Below are positions 1 through 11,557 of a stretch of DNA of 64,000 bases, piece by piece. Source of the DNA: Bipolaris cookei (Eukaryota; Ascomycota; Dothideomycetes; Pleosporales; Pleosporaceae); contig NRSV01000031.1 of assembly GCA_002286855.1 (NCBI GenBank), positions 124,001 to 188,000 on the forward strand, in the 5' to 3' direction. Within the stretch, counting starts at the first letter, position 1. The number at the start of each line of letters is the position of its first letter. The notes beneath the pieces are model-generated. The model saw nothing but the letters and a program-made list of their open reading frames with translations. It made no database searches and was not told the origin of the DNA. The translations under genes were made by a program, and so were the position numbers.

Positions 1-357
1 CCCAGCGCCCAGCAAGCGCAGAGCCGAGAAAATGCGAGACGCACGGCCAGGGCATCATCACGCCAGGCTTGCTATGTGTGGCAACCCTCACGGCACGCCA
101 AGGCCATTTCCCCCGCCTTTTCACCCGGTAGCTTGCCAATACCTATCGACAATTGGCTCCCCAGAGTCGCCTAGCTATGCATGCGTCTGCGCCGCCAACG
201 CTACACGATCGTCCCATACCATGGATGCCCTCTTGGAACCCCAACCTGGGTAGTAGCACCCTTCCACCCGTCTCGGCCCATTCACCATGTTGGAAATCTT
301 TGCCTGAACAGCGCGCACACCATCCCGCCTTGCGCTTGTCGCGACGCCGTATCTTGT

Positions 358-368
358 AGTATATAATA
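358..368 (+). promoter_or_regulatory. TATA-like element upstream of the first permease gene
   Basis: The sequence agtatataata lies about 80 bp before the chosen start codon at 446. It is the best core-promoter match in the upstream 400 bp, which otherwise holds only short unsupported ORFs. The call rests on motif and position alone. Confidence 0.4.
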
Positions 369-445
369 GCCTACCATCTCCCACCTTGGACTGGCCAAGT
401 TTGGTTACCGGCGAGTCTGTCGTTTACTCTCCAGCTACTCCAATC

Positions 446-2176
446 ATGCCGAACCACTATATGGCTGATAAAAAGCCCGAGCCGGCCCCTTTTGGCTACG
501 AGGAAACCAATGTCGGCTTCGAGGAGCCCATTGTCCATGGCTCTGCTACTGTTGGCGGCGAGACGGGACGGGGAGGAGACACACACCGTGGATTGAAGTC
601 TAGGCATATTCAGTTTCTGTAAGTATGCGCGTGTCCATCTTGAAAATAGTCTGGATGCTTACAATCATTCAGTGCCCTTGGTGGTGCCATTGGTACCGGT
701 CTCTTCATCGGATCTGGTTCTATTCTCGCTCTCGTCGGCCCCGCACCTTTGTTCATGGCCTACCTGAGCATGATGCTCGTTGTTTATAACGTAATGAATA
801 ACTTGGCTGAAATCGTCACCTTTTTGCCAATGCGTGGAATCACGATCCCATACTTCGTTAAACGATTCGTCGATCCCAGCTTAGCTTTTGCCGCCGGGTG
901 GAATTACTGGTATGCGTACGCCATTCTTGTTGCCGCAGAGGCCACGGCTGGAGCCATTCTCCTCGACTACTGGCAAACTCCTGTTCACAATGCCGTGTGG
1001 ATCACCATTTTCTTGATTGTCGTCCTCTTCCTCAACATCATTGCCGTCGAGCTCTTTGGTGAAGCCGAGTTTTGGTTTGCCTCTATCAAATTCCTAACCA
1101 TCATCGGCCTCATTATCCTGGGTTTCGTCATTATGCTTGGTGGAAGTCCAAATGATCAAGGCCGCCTGGGTTTTAGGTACTGGAATAATCCTGGTGCTTT
1201 TAAGCCATATATTGTAGATGGAAATGCCGGAAATTTCCTTGCGTACTGGACTGCCTTTGTCCGCGCTGGTTTCGCCTTCATCACCTCGCCTGAACTGATT
1301 GCCCTTGCTGCTGGAGAGACCATTGCTCCTCGCCGCAACATCCCCAAGGCCGCAGGTCGCTTCGTTTACCGTTTGGCTATCTTCTACGGTCTTGGATCTT
1401 TCATCATCGGCGTCATTGTCCCCTCAGACGACGACCGTCTCCTCAGCGGTAGCTCCAACGCCTCAGCATCTCCCTTCGTTATCGGCATCCAAAGAGCAGG
1501 CATCGCAGGATTGAACCATGTCGTCAACGCCGCAGTCTTGACATCCGCCTGGTCCGCCGGAAATGCCTTCCTGTTCTCCGGCTCGCGTGTCCTCTACGGC
1601 ATGGCCCTCAACGGCGAAGCCCCCAAGATCTTCGGCCGAACCAGTAAAAAAGGTGTACCATACGTGGCTGTCCTCGCCACCTGGGCAATCGGTCTCCTCG
1701 CCTACCTTAACGTCTCTAACACCGGCGCCCAAGTCTTCCTCTGGTTCTCCAACATCTCCACCATTTCTGGATTCATCGCCTGGATCGTCGTCATGATCAC
1801 TTACATCCGCTTCCGCAAAGCTATGATCTTCAATGGCGTTCTTGATACCCTGCCGTACCGCACGCCCTTCCAGCCATACCTCACTTACTTTACCCTCTTC
1901 GTCATTTCGCTGCTCACCCTCACCAACGGCTTCCAGGTCTTCGTGCCGGCTGATTGGAACGTTTCAGACTTCCTCGCCGCATACATTACTCTTCCCATTT
2001 TCCTCGCCCTCTACTTTGGCCACAAGATTGCTACAAGGACTCGGTTTGCGATACCCGTGCAGAGCATCGATGTTACGACTGGAGTCAGGGAAATGAATGA
2101 GTTGTGCAAGGATGATATTTCGGGGGCGCCGGTACCGAAGAATATCTGGCAGAAGATTTGGTTCTGGCTTGCTTAG
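446..2176 (+). CDS. Fungal amino-acid permease (YAT family, APC superfamily)
   Basis: This is a plasma-membrane-type permease expected to import amino acids by proton symport. There are two exons, 446-618 and 673-2176, joined by a 54 bp intron (GTAAGT...CAG), giving 558 residues. The join restores the family signature RHIQFLALGGAIGTGLFIGSG at the first membrane helix, which fixes both the intron and the start MPNHYMADKKPEP; a longer uninterrupted reading from 749 would lack that helix. About twelve hydrophobic segments follow, with the usual cytosolic C-terminal tail (ending IWQKIWFWLA). The motif SPELIALAAGE in the middle is typical of the family. A TATA-like site lies 80 bp upstream. The neighbour on the opposite strand is another APC transporter from a different family, with the two genes convergent. 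The substrate cannot be told from sequence. Confidence 0.93.
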
Positions 2177-2225
2177 AGTGGCGGGTTTATGCCAATGTTT
2201 TTTTTAAATTGTTTAGCGTACATGA

Positions 2226-2482
2226 TGATGATGATGATTTTTTACGTAGTATATATGATTTGCTCAGGAAATGATCCATGACCGATTTGAACCGCTTGAC
2301 CCTGATTCAATGTAGTTTTTTTTGTAAAAAAATGTTTATAAATCATGATTAACTTCCATGCCTCAAACAAGGAAAGAAGCATCAGCACTATGCTGAGTTT
2401 TAAAATTTCGCACTAAGCAGTACAACGTACATCTTATCTATTTTTTTTTTAAAAAAATAACCCCTTCCCCCCCCCCCCCCCG
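2226..2482. repeat. Simple repeats between two convergent permease genes
   Basis: The 415 bp between the two stop codons holds a short (GAT)n tract near 2226-2238, poly-T/poly-A runs near 2315-2330 and 2440-2458, and a run of about 15 C at 2467-2481. They probably lie in the two 3' UTRs. No gene is visible here. Confidence 0.6.
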
Positions 2483-2590
2483 CCCACTCTCCTGTACCCC
2501 TCATCTACGTCACAAAATTCTCCCTAATAACTTCAAACACCCTTACACCCCCTCATCACCCCTCACACCACCACCACCACCACCACCACC

Positions 2591-2661
2591 ACTACCCTCC
2601 CTCGCCACATCCACTTCCACCACCACCACTACCCTCCCTCGCCACATCCACTTCCACCACC
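2591..2661. repeat. 37 bp tandem duplication over the stop codon of the second permease
   Basis: The sequence actaccctccctcgccacat... starting at 2591 repeats from 2628 with a period of 37 bp. A (CAC)n tract at about 2567-2590 adjoins it. Because 37 is not a multiple of three, the two copies are read in different frames by the minus-strand gene: the upstream copy encodes VVEVDVAREGS and the downstream copy encodes GGSGCGEGG and then the stop at 2592. Confidence 0.8.
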
Positions 2662-4765
2662 GGCCCACAATACACTTTCCTCGCCCAAATCACATAATAA
2701 ACAACGCTCATAGCTGCAATCACACTCGTAACCAGTACAGCCCAATTCATATTCTGCACCGTGACATGTGCGAAGCTAGGCCAAAAACTAAAGAAGAGTA
2801 CAAAACACAAATAGGCGCATGCAAATGCGTTGTTTGCTATGCCGAGAGCGGTATGGAGACGCCAGGGGCCCCAAGTTGCGTGTATTTTCGAGTTTTGATT
2901 GAGCGGTGATGATGGTAGTGCTGTGGTAGGATCCGAAGGAGAGACAATACCGCCTGTGCAGCGGCGGTAGAGTAACAATACACAAGTGAGGAGGTAAGAG
3001 GAGAAGAGGCCAGCGATGGCGACGGAGATGATGCCGTTGAAGGCGATGGTGGAGCCGATGTTAATGAGGGCAAGGAGGCAGGCGGTTATGTTTGTGAAGA
3101 GGACGGCGGAGACGGGGATTTGGGTTCTGGAGCTGACCTGTAATGCGTAAGGTTACTGGCACTCTGGGAACAGAGAAAATAAGGTTGCCTACCTTGCTTA
3201 GTGTTTTCCACCCTGGTAGCCCTTTGTCTCGGGCAAAAGCCCAGCAGATGCGGGATGTGGAGGCTGAGAGGCCGACATTTGCGCTGATGGTTAGAAACAT
3301 GACTAGTGAAGCCATGACGGCGGCGCCAGATCGTGATTGCACTGCGCGGTGGAAAATGGCCATGAATGGAAATGCGGGGTTTTCAGTGAGGACGGAGGAG
3401 AGATCGCCCATACGGAAGAGGACGGTGAGGAGCATGCCGAAGCCAAGGGTGCCGTTGATACCGATACCGATCATGATTGATCGAGGGACGACGACCTGCG
3501 CATTCTGGATTTCTTCGGAGAGCTGGGAAAGAGTTAGAAGGTGAGTAGCTGGTGCTGTTTGTTTCCTCGAAATGAGATTAGGGCTTGAGGACTTGGGCTT
3601 GGAGGGACTTACATGAATAGGACCGTCACCACCTAAGCGCCATGTCAGTCAGATGTTATTCTTTGGGGAGAGAACAGGCGATCAGAGATGAATCAACCAA
3701 AGAAAACTCACCGACGAAAGCAAACACACTCCCCATGATACCCACACAAAAGCTCAGTCCTTGACTCTTCCAACCTCCCATATTCAAAAAACTTGTAAAA
3801 ATCTCCTTTGCATCTCCCTGTGGGCCCATTACAAGAAGGGGGATCAGAATGGCGAAGAAACCAAGGATATGTAAGAACAGCAGTGTGCCTTCGAACTTGG
3901 GCAACAGCCAGCCGGCTGCCACATTGATGAAGATGCAAAAAGCTATCACAGCCCAGTAGAAGAGGGTAACATGCCAGTTCTGGGGGATGTAGGATGTGGG
4001 TTGACATAGCATGAGAAGACCTTGAATCAGTCCACCAGTCAAGAAGGCGCCTGAGCCGAGAGATGCTAGCCAGCCGCAAAGAGTGAGCCACCCTACGTTA
4101 TCATGTATTAATAAACAGCTATCGATTTCTAAAGGTAAATACAGAACATACCGGAAACATAGCTAAGGAGATTCTGGGAATTTTGAGGGGCGAGCATAGA
4201 TACCCAGTGGTATTGGCCACCAGAAGTAGGTGCCCTGTTCAGTATTAACAAATACTTCTTATGCCGACTTCAGGTGTGAAATAAAAGCAAACTTGCATTG
4301 ATACCAACTCACTGAGTACCACGAAAACAGACACAGTGCCTGCCCATACAACGATGTAGCCATATATAACTCCAGCAGGACCTCCGCTATATTTGCTGAG
4401 TATTCGTATCGTTACCAAGAAGGCCATGACTCACTTTTGGAAACCGACGAGGAACAAGCTAGGGTAAGAGTCAGCAACATGGCTTACAGAAGCGCAAGGT
4501 AGAGTAAACACACACTAATGACGCTTCCCATGTTATCAGAACGGTACAGCTAAAACCCAGGATGGACAAGAAGCCAAAACGGCGCTATATAACGTCAATT
4601 AGCTGACTGTCTAGCTTTTTCTTCGAAAGAAAGATGATATTCCATACACACCTTCAATACAGCCTTTTTACCCAGTCTCGCCAAAGCAAGATCATCTTGC
4701 TTATCTGTGGATCCAGTTGACACAATGTCCAGATCGATGTTACCGTTCTTAGATGGCATGGCCAT
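2592..4765 (-). CDS. GABA/choline-type amino-acid permease (APC superfamily, ACT family)
   Basis: This membrane transporter resembles fungal GABA permease (Uga4) and choline permease (Hnm1). It is interrupted by about seven short introns; joining the exons gives roughly 550 residues. Diagnostic segments in order are LARLGKKAVLKRRFGFLSIL near the N-terminus, QNGGPAGVIYGYIVVW (the exon join restores NGGPAG), APTSGGQYHWVSMLAP (family motif), then GDGPIHLSEEIQNA and WAFARDKGLPGW further on. About twelve helices are visible. I chose MAMPSKNGN at 4765; an in-frame Met at 4894 would add an unlikely hydrophobic leader. The C-terminus ends in a low-complexity Gly-rich tail made by a 37 bp duplication. 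The substrate (GABA, choline or another amine) is not determined. Confidence 0.88.
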
Positions 4766-7149
4766 CGCAGCGCGCAGAAAAGTACAACCTAACAAAAGAA
4801 AGACAGCGTAAGACAGCGGCACAAAGGACGGGGGCAAGACGAGATGACAGAAGTGTTCCCGGGTAAAAGGAGTGACAAAAATAATAAAGCGCATACATGA
4901 AGATCAGCTCGTGCACACAACCACGTAACCGAGCTGTTGAGTTCAGATACTTGCATGATCCTTGGTCTTTGTAAACCTCCTTAAGCCCACCAATCGCATC
5001 ACGCTACGAAATTTCCTGTTCTGGAACACCTGCTAAAAACATACTAGGGGGAGCGCGTGTGTCTGCCGTTTTGCCGTCATGCAATGCAAGACAGCGGTCG
5101 CACATCCCACAGGGGTGCGGCTCGTGGTGCATGGGATCCGTGGTCTTGTCTTGCATTGGTAACGAACGAAATTGGTACTAAGGCTTCTCGCCTGATCTGT
5201 ATATCGACTACTAGATTCTCGTTTGATCAATGGCCTGAGGTAGGGACGGCGCTTGACTGGATTAGCAAAAACATTACTTGGGGACTTGTGCCAGCGGTGT
5301 TAGCTGGTGTTGCAGATGCATTCGTGGGGTGATAGCACACTTGGCTTTATATTCGAACCAATCTTGCAGTCGTTCGCATCCGCCGTTAGGTTCTCAAGCC
5401 CATAGTGGGATGCAGTGGCGCTACAGCACAATTTGTAACATTAAAAACTGCTAGACGAGTGAGCGCAAATTTTATGAAAGCGTATAAAGGTGCGTCCTAC
5501 CAAGACCCGAATGTAACCGTGTGTCGGTTGTTGATGACCAAAACACGAGAGAACAACTGATGCCAGCGTACCTGCAGAACGCCACCAAGCGACACTTAAT
5601 ATCAATTTTGGGCATCCAATTGACCTCTGATGCGAAGAATTGAATCATGGTCTTGAACATTCGCAAGGAGGGTTGTTCAGTAGATGTTTATCGACAATCA
5701 ATTCAAAGCCATCATTTCCAGCGGTCCATGGAAGCAATGGCAAGAGTAGTAAAATGCGAAGCAAGTACGGTACAGTCCCATCCGCGATGGCGGTGGAACA
5801 TGCGCAACGGACGTGAACCCGGTACTGTGCCAGCGGAGAATGACGCTTTCTATCCACAGTAATGCCAATTTTCCACAAGGGCCGATGAATGAAATCAGAC
5901 AGCTTGCTCGGGTGTGTTTAAAAACGTGTTTGTAAAAGTGCTCGACAAGAATTCCGACTAGTTAGTAGAGGTTCTGGTTAGGTGATTTGACCTACCCATT
6001 TTCAAATGTGTGTGTCATTGTGAATCGTTAAGTGAACAATTAATCTGGCAGATGTCCTCATATCATCCGAATTCGATACTTTGACAAAGAATGCCGAATG
6101 ACGAAATTGTGGTGGATGTCTGGTCACGAACGGACTACTACAACACGTACATCGGACCTGACATCTTAGGACGAAGCCGCAAACCAATCAGTTATATCTT
6201 GAGAAACGCAGACAGCTGGTAGGCTATTGAACGACCTTTGCCCTCTCGCACATGCGATGATGCTTTCGACAGTCAGATAGCTCCGCAAGTATGTGACGTA
6301 TGAGAAGTAACTCACTTCAATCTCAAAGGCGGGCTCGCTACTTCGCGTTGGGAACTGGTGTTGGGACATTTGGCGGCATGCAGTGAGGAACAAGGGGTAG
6401 AATTTGGGATCGAATGCCGGTTGGCGGGTGACGGCGGCTGACTATGCTGAGGTACCTGACCATATTACGATATGTTATTCTACCCTCATCAGATAGAGTT
6501 CGGGACGTAATGGGAGTGTCAAGGCAAAGTCGACTTTACAAGGACAACGAGATTACCTATATAGGTAGGATCTGGGTCTTTTGATGACTGTGGGCGTCTC
6601 GTGAAAAAGGGCACGTAAATATTAGCAAATCGGGGTCCGGGATGAACCTAATATTTCCCCCAAAAACGCTGCTGCAATCGATACTCTGGCTTTCCTGCCT
6701 AATCAAGCGTGTGCAAAAAGACAGGACGGAGTAGAAGACCGAGTTGGTGAGTGAGGATGGAACAACACGTGAGAAATAATTGCGGGCCTATAGTTTGCAG
6801 GAGTCTAGCCTTCACTGAAAAAGGTCGCAGAGATCGACACATGCAGGAACCTGCCTGATGGAGTAATGAATTTGAAACTGCCATTTATAGGCGTGTGGCA
6901 TGACGGGGCGGCCAAGGCGTAGCAATTTGGAACAGGGAGCTCGTTGAAGTTTAGACGTGGGTTGGAGACAGGACAAGGCTCTCGGATGCGGCGCTGGTGG
7001 ACCGACACTAACACCGACGGCGGCAGGCCTTGCGAACAGCACTGAGCACATCACGTCATGCCATATTGAGGAAGGCGTGCGACGCGAGTTCATCCTTGCA
7101 CTCCTTCCCCGCAAACCTCCTCTTGCATCATCCGACACCACCGCGCAAA
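4766..7149. other. Intergenic region, 2.4 kb, no supported gene
   Basis: This stretch separates two divergent genes and should contain both promoters. Only short ORFs under 110 codons occur, on both strands, with no recognisable domain, no consistent start context and no linking splice sites. No RNA gene or repeat was recognised. Confidence 0.6.
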
Positions 7150-8642
7150 ATGTTCAGCCTACCGAGAATATCGCTGCCCTCCTTCCTTCGCGGTGGAGAG
7201 GGTTCGCATCTCACTGTCAACCTGCCCTCGGTGGAAATTCATGATATCGAAACTGCCGCGGAGAAGCGACCGCGGACCCTCAAGCATCTGCTCAAGGCAA
7301 ATCACGCCAACCACGGAATCTTATATCATAACCTCATATTCCACAACCATGCACCGCACGTATGCTGCTCGCCCAACAAAGCCTGTAGCTGCTAAGTATC
7401 TTCCGTAGATCCTAGGATCAGCTTACCTTCTCGGAGGCACTGCCGAGCATCTAAACGACATCTACGAAACGGAAGCCGAAAAATTGGAGCCCTGGCAGGA
7501 TGCACCGGGCGAAATTACCAAAGATGATTGGCGCGATTTTTTGGGAAAGCCAGAGTATGTTGCCAGTTGTCACAGTGCTGCTCTGAAATGAGGGTCAAAT
7601 TACTGACTCTGTGACCAGGTACCAACGTGCCTTTACCGATTTCTTCGAGGACCAGCTCGTGGCCAAAAAATACAGCGTTGAACAAGTCATTGACGAGTTT
7701 TTGTTCAAAGGCAAGGAGCCATTGATCAACGGCATGATCTCTGGACGTACGTCCAACGCACACAACTAACAGCATTTTACTAAAACCCTATAGTCGCACA
7801 TCCCCTTATCCACCTTGGATACGCATATGAACTAAACTCCAAAACAGTGGCAATTGAGGCTCTGGCGATGGGCTCTTGCTGCTACAACTCCCTGCACAAA
7901 TACATTGATGACCCGAAATACACCAAGCCTAGCCCTCATAGCGCGACTGGCGCTCAGTCTGGCCTGATCGATCTGTTAGACAAGGTGCGCCAAGATAGTC
8001 GCTTCGATGGTCTGTATGATGATAGGAGTGGAGACATCGCAAAAGTGCTGGAAGAGCAAGAGGAAGCATTCTTGGAATACTGGAATGCTTGGGATATCAC
8101 CAGTCCAACCGATCAATTCCGTGCCGCCCAGGAAGTAGGCATGGGGCTTTTGGTGGGCACACCAGTTCCTTCTTATGGCAAGTATGACTTTTTCATTGTG
8201 CATGTGCTCACAAGCTCACATGCCATTCGCATCTTGCTTCCTTTGATCCCGGCAAAGTACCATGTGAGCCTACTGCGACAATGGTGGTTATTTGCACTCG
8301 CAGTGTACATTGCTCAGACCCGGCCAGAGATTGATATGGATAAAGCAATCCCGGGTGAAAATAGCAAGAAGAGCAGCTGGAAATATGTTGTGGATAAGGC
8401 ACTGAATGGTCCCCATGCGAAAGATGCGCACTACGTGAAAGGCAAGTCATGACAACCATCAATGCATGCTGTATTTCGACTGACAAAACCAAGCACTGCG
8501 GGCTCTGAAGGTGGCAGAAGAGACGTGGGGTGTCTCAGACAATACGCCGAGCCATTGGCTCAACGCGGCAGTCAAGTTTGCGGACGAATTCGAGGGTTGG
8601 GGAGGCTTTGGTACGGCTGAAGACGAGGCGAGAATGGGCTAG
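7150..8642 (+). CDS. Questin oxidase-like protein (DUF4243 family)
   Basis: The family includes Aspergillus questin oxidases and AflY-type enzymes, which carry out Baeyer-Villiger-like ring opening in polyketide pathways. Five exons are visible: 7150-7359, 7409-7554, 7619-7746, 7794-8441 and 8494-8642, about 426 residues. Supporting motifs are LKANHANHGILYHNLIFHNH at the N-terminus, ILGSAYLLGGTAEHLNDIY, FFEDQLVAKKYSVEQVIDEF, GLAHPLIHLGYAYEL, and SSHAIRILLPLIP. The His-rich segments (NHANHG, HNLIFHNHAPH, AHPLIHLGYA) match family-conserved positions. The fourth intron uses a GC donor (AAAG|GCAAGT) with acceptor CCAAG; only that join gives the conserved end ALRALKVAEETWG...GWGGFG. No polyketide synthase or tailoring gene lies nearby, so a role in a local cluster is not supported and the substrate is unknown. 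Confidence 0.88.
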
Positions 8643-11557
8643 CCGGAGAAGCAGTAGACTCAAAGAGAGGGAAGAAAGGAGAAAAAAAATTGTACAATAA
8701 ATATGTGGTTATCACAGGAGTTTCGCCTTATCTCACTGTACTATTTTCCTGCGCTGTCGAGATATAAGGGATGTAAGATGGACTTTTCAATTTCTATTCG
8801 CGGCAGGTATTCAAAGAGGATAGGTTGATTTTAGTAGTGGCTGTGTGACCAATAGAAGACTCGGCCCCCTACAAGCGACATGGGGTTTAGCGTTCCCGTA
8901 TCACCTATAGAGCCTCAAAACGGTTATGGGCGCTCAAGGGATTCCTTCACCGGGTAGTTGGCATTTTCTATCAAACATGCAGTACAAAAGATGCGCTACG
9001 TATGGTAAACGTCTTGAGATGACCAGAATCACTTCCAAATCGATCAGAAAGTACGGTAGTTATGCAATCAACATGTACTGGGAATATCCTTATGCGTTGT
9101 ATACTCGCGATACTTTACCTATAGATATGAGAGATCATATCAAGCGCCTAATCTTGAGCTTTGAAGAAACACTGACTTCAAGGCTGGTGGAAAGGCTGTT
9201 GTTGAGACCATCAAGCAAGCTCTCTAGCAGTTTGATTGCAGCAGCAAGCTTGAAACTGAGCAGGCGACGAAGTGTAATGGAAAGAACAATCAGCACAACA
9301 TGATGGGGGCGCTTAGTGATGCTGCATCATTTTCCGCCGCAACCTTGAATCATGAGTTTCATGAGTCCTTCCGTCTTTTCAAACTCTACTTAGAGTACTG
9401 ATATTGACGCCAAGGCGCCAGGCCTAATGTGGGATACCGGGACCTGTTCTTTCCGCAAGCCACGCAGTGCTATGCGATGCACAGGATATCTAACTGTACA
9501 TGCAAAGGCACAGAGAAGATAAAGTTCTATGAAGTTTTCTAATTGGGAACTAGTTGGAGGAGAGTGCGAGAGAGGCGGCACAAGCCCCTAGCGCGTCAGC
9601 GTCATTGCACAACTTACGACATCTTCATGCCAAGCCGTGCTAGACATCATTCCAATGGCAAAATACTTTCAGACCAGACGGCTCAGAGACCGCCCAAGAA
9701 GCTAAAGAGAAGGCGTACGATGTATAATTCATTCTTTCGACCCTATGATGCTCTTGCATCTATCGCCAGTTGGATATCGAATTGCAAGCGGTATCACCAC
9801 GGGCGTTGCAGTTTCCACGCCTACTCTATACGAGAGCAAAAACAACACATGTAATACACCTTCGCATCAAAAATACGGGGACAGCATACATACCATAGGA
9901 TCAGAGACTAGACCAATTGACCTTGACCCTCGGCATTGGGTTGGGTAGCTCAAAATGACGAAGATTGTCTTTTGCGTTATACGGGGTATGACACAATCCA
10001 GCGGGAGTGACCCACAATTGGAATCATGGAATCGGTAGATTGTACGATCTGGGCACACGGCCTCCACCACGAATCTTTACGACGTATCGCTTAGTATTTG
10101 TGCTGCAAGGACACGTCGCCTCGACGGGCTTGAGCATTAAAGATGGACGGATGCGGTGTCGACGGTTCCACTCAGCCGTAAATTTGGTGATCGACGTGTA
10201 GGGGAGAATTCTAGTGTTGGGAACAGCCATGAGTAAGTCGGGTGCAGGCAGCACAGGGAAGGCGAACTCCGTTGCCCATGGCCAGAACGTCTCCGGGTCA
10301 GAAAGATGGAGAAGTAAGAGACTTCAGCGGGTCCGCGAAACTGGAGAATGCGATCCTTTTGCTGGAGTTGGGGGGTATCGATCTTGAAGGGGCACCCCAC
10401 GACGCGATTGCTAGGATGCCTTGGCTATGCAGGGGGCGGGATTAGGATCGGCATCCAATAAGCTTTTTGTGTAAACTCGCGGCTTTTTCTCTGAAACTCG
10501 TTCGCACGATAAGCAGCGCGTCCCTGAAATCAAAGATAAGAAAAAGCTCCGAGAGTTTGCCTTGGAACCAGGCAGGGTCAAGCGGCATGGCCGATTGGAC
10601 ATGGAATGGAGCTGTGCTGGCTTCTCAGGAGACGTCACCAGCTGCTTGTGCGTAGAGTGTCTAGATCAAATCAAGACGAAGAATTTTTGTACACAAAAAA
10701 AGAGCGACTAGAGCAATGCGCAGGACCTGCATACGGATGCTGGGTGACGTCGGTGGCGGGCGCTACGTGAAAGCGCCGCGCAGGCCCCAACGGCGCGGAC
10801 GACGACGACGGCTGTCAAAGAAGAATGCCGTGTTTGCATTTGCAATAGACACAGGATGACCGCGTCTTGGTGCACTGAGGCGAAGGCTATCGAGCCCTTG
10901 GCCCATGTCTGGTTGGTGCACAGTTGTCTTTGCAGACCCCCTCATTCCCAGAACCCCGTCCCAACAGACATTCTAGACGGTACCGTGAGACCCACCGGCG
11001 ACTTTGCCATGGCCGCGCACACGTCCGCCGACCCTTCGCGACCCAGTTTTCCTGCCCACCACAAGGTTAGCATTGGAATGCTAAGCAAGCAGAGATCGCT
11101 ATGTCCCCAAAAATAATCGCTGCCCCAGCGCTGCCTCGCCCTGCTCCTTTAATCCCAAGGCGAGAGCTCCACCCGGCCGCTACATACATACGCTGCCGCC
11201 ACCCGTTATCCTACCCTGTTTCTCTCTAATTTCTCCTCCTTTGCTCCCACTCTCAACTCGTCCTTGCAGCACGCCGCCCAATTCACCTCAGTCACTCGCT
11301 AGAATTACTAACGAGACACGCGTCTGACGTCACGCCACTCGGTTTCACTAGTTCTCCCTTTCGCCTAGGACCAGCAGAATAGCAGCTCCGAGCCATTGAT
11401 TGCCCTTGGGTCCTGAAAGGAAAAAGCAAACGCTCGTTTCAGTGCCTGACGTGAGCTGCCGTATTACCCCAATCTTTTCAACAGGGGCTACCGCGGTCTC
11501 CTATCGCGCGCCAATCATCATCCACGACAGCCACGGGTCCGACTGTGCTTATTCGCC
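8643..11557. other. Intergenic region, 2.9 kb, with probable long 5' leader of the next gene
   Basis: I see no gene I can support. The longest ORF, 8926-9303 plus strand (125 codons), resembles nothing I know. The 3' part, about 11120-11557, is rich in pyrimidine tracts and CT runs, typical of fungal promoters and 5' UTRs, and probably belongs to the channel gene at 11558. A short (GAC)n-like tract lies near 10798-10810. Confidence 0.5.

Noticed and set aside
8926..9303. A 125-codon plus-strand frame in the questin oxidase-channel gap
   Set aside because: No domain, no splice context, and no start or promoter features. Length is within chance for this AT content.
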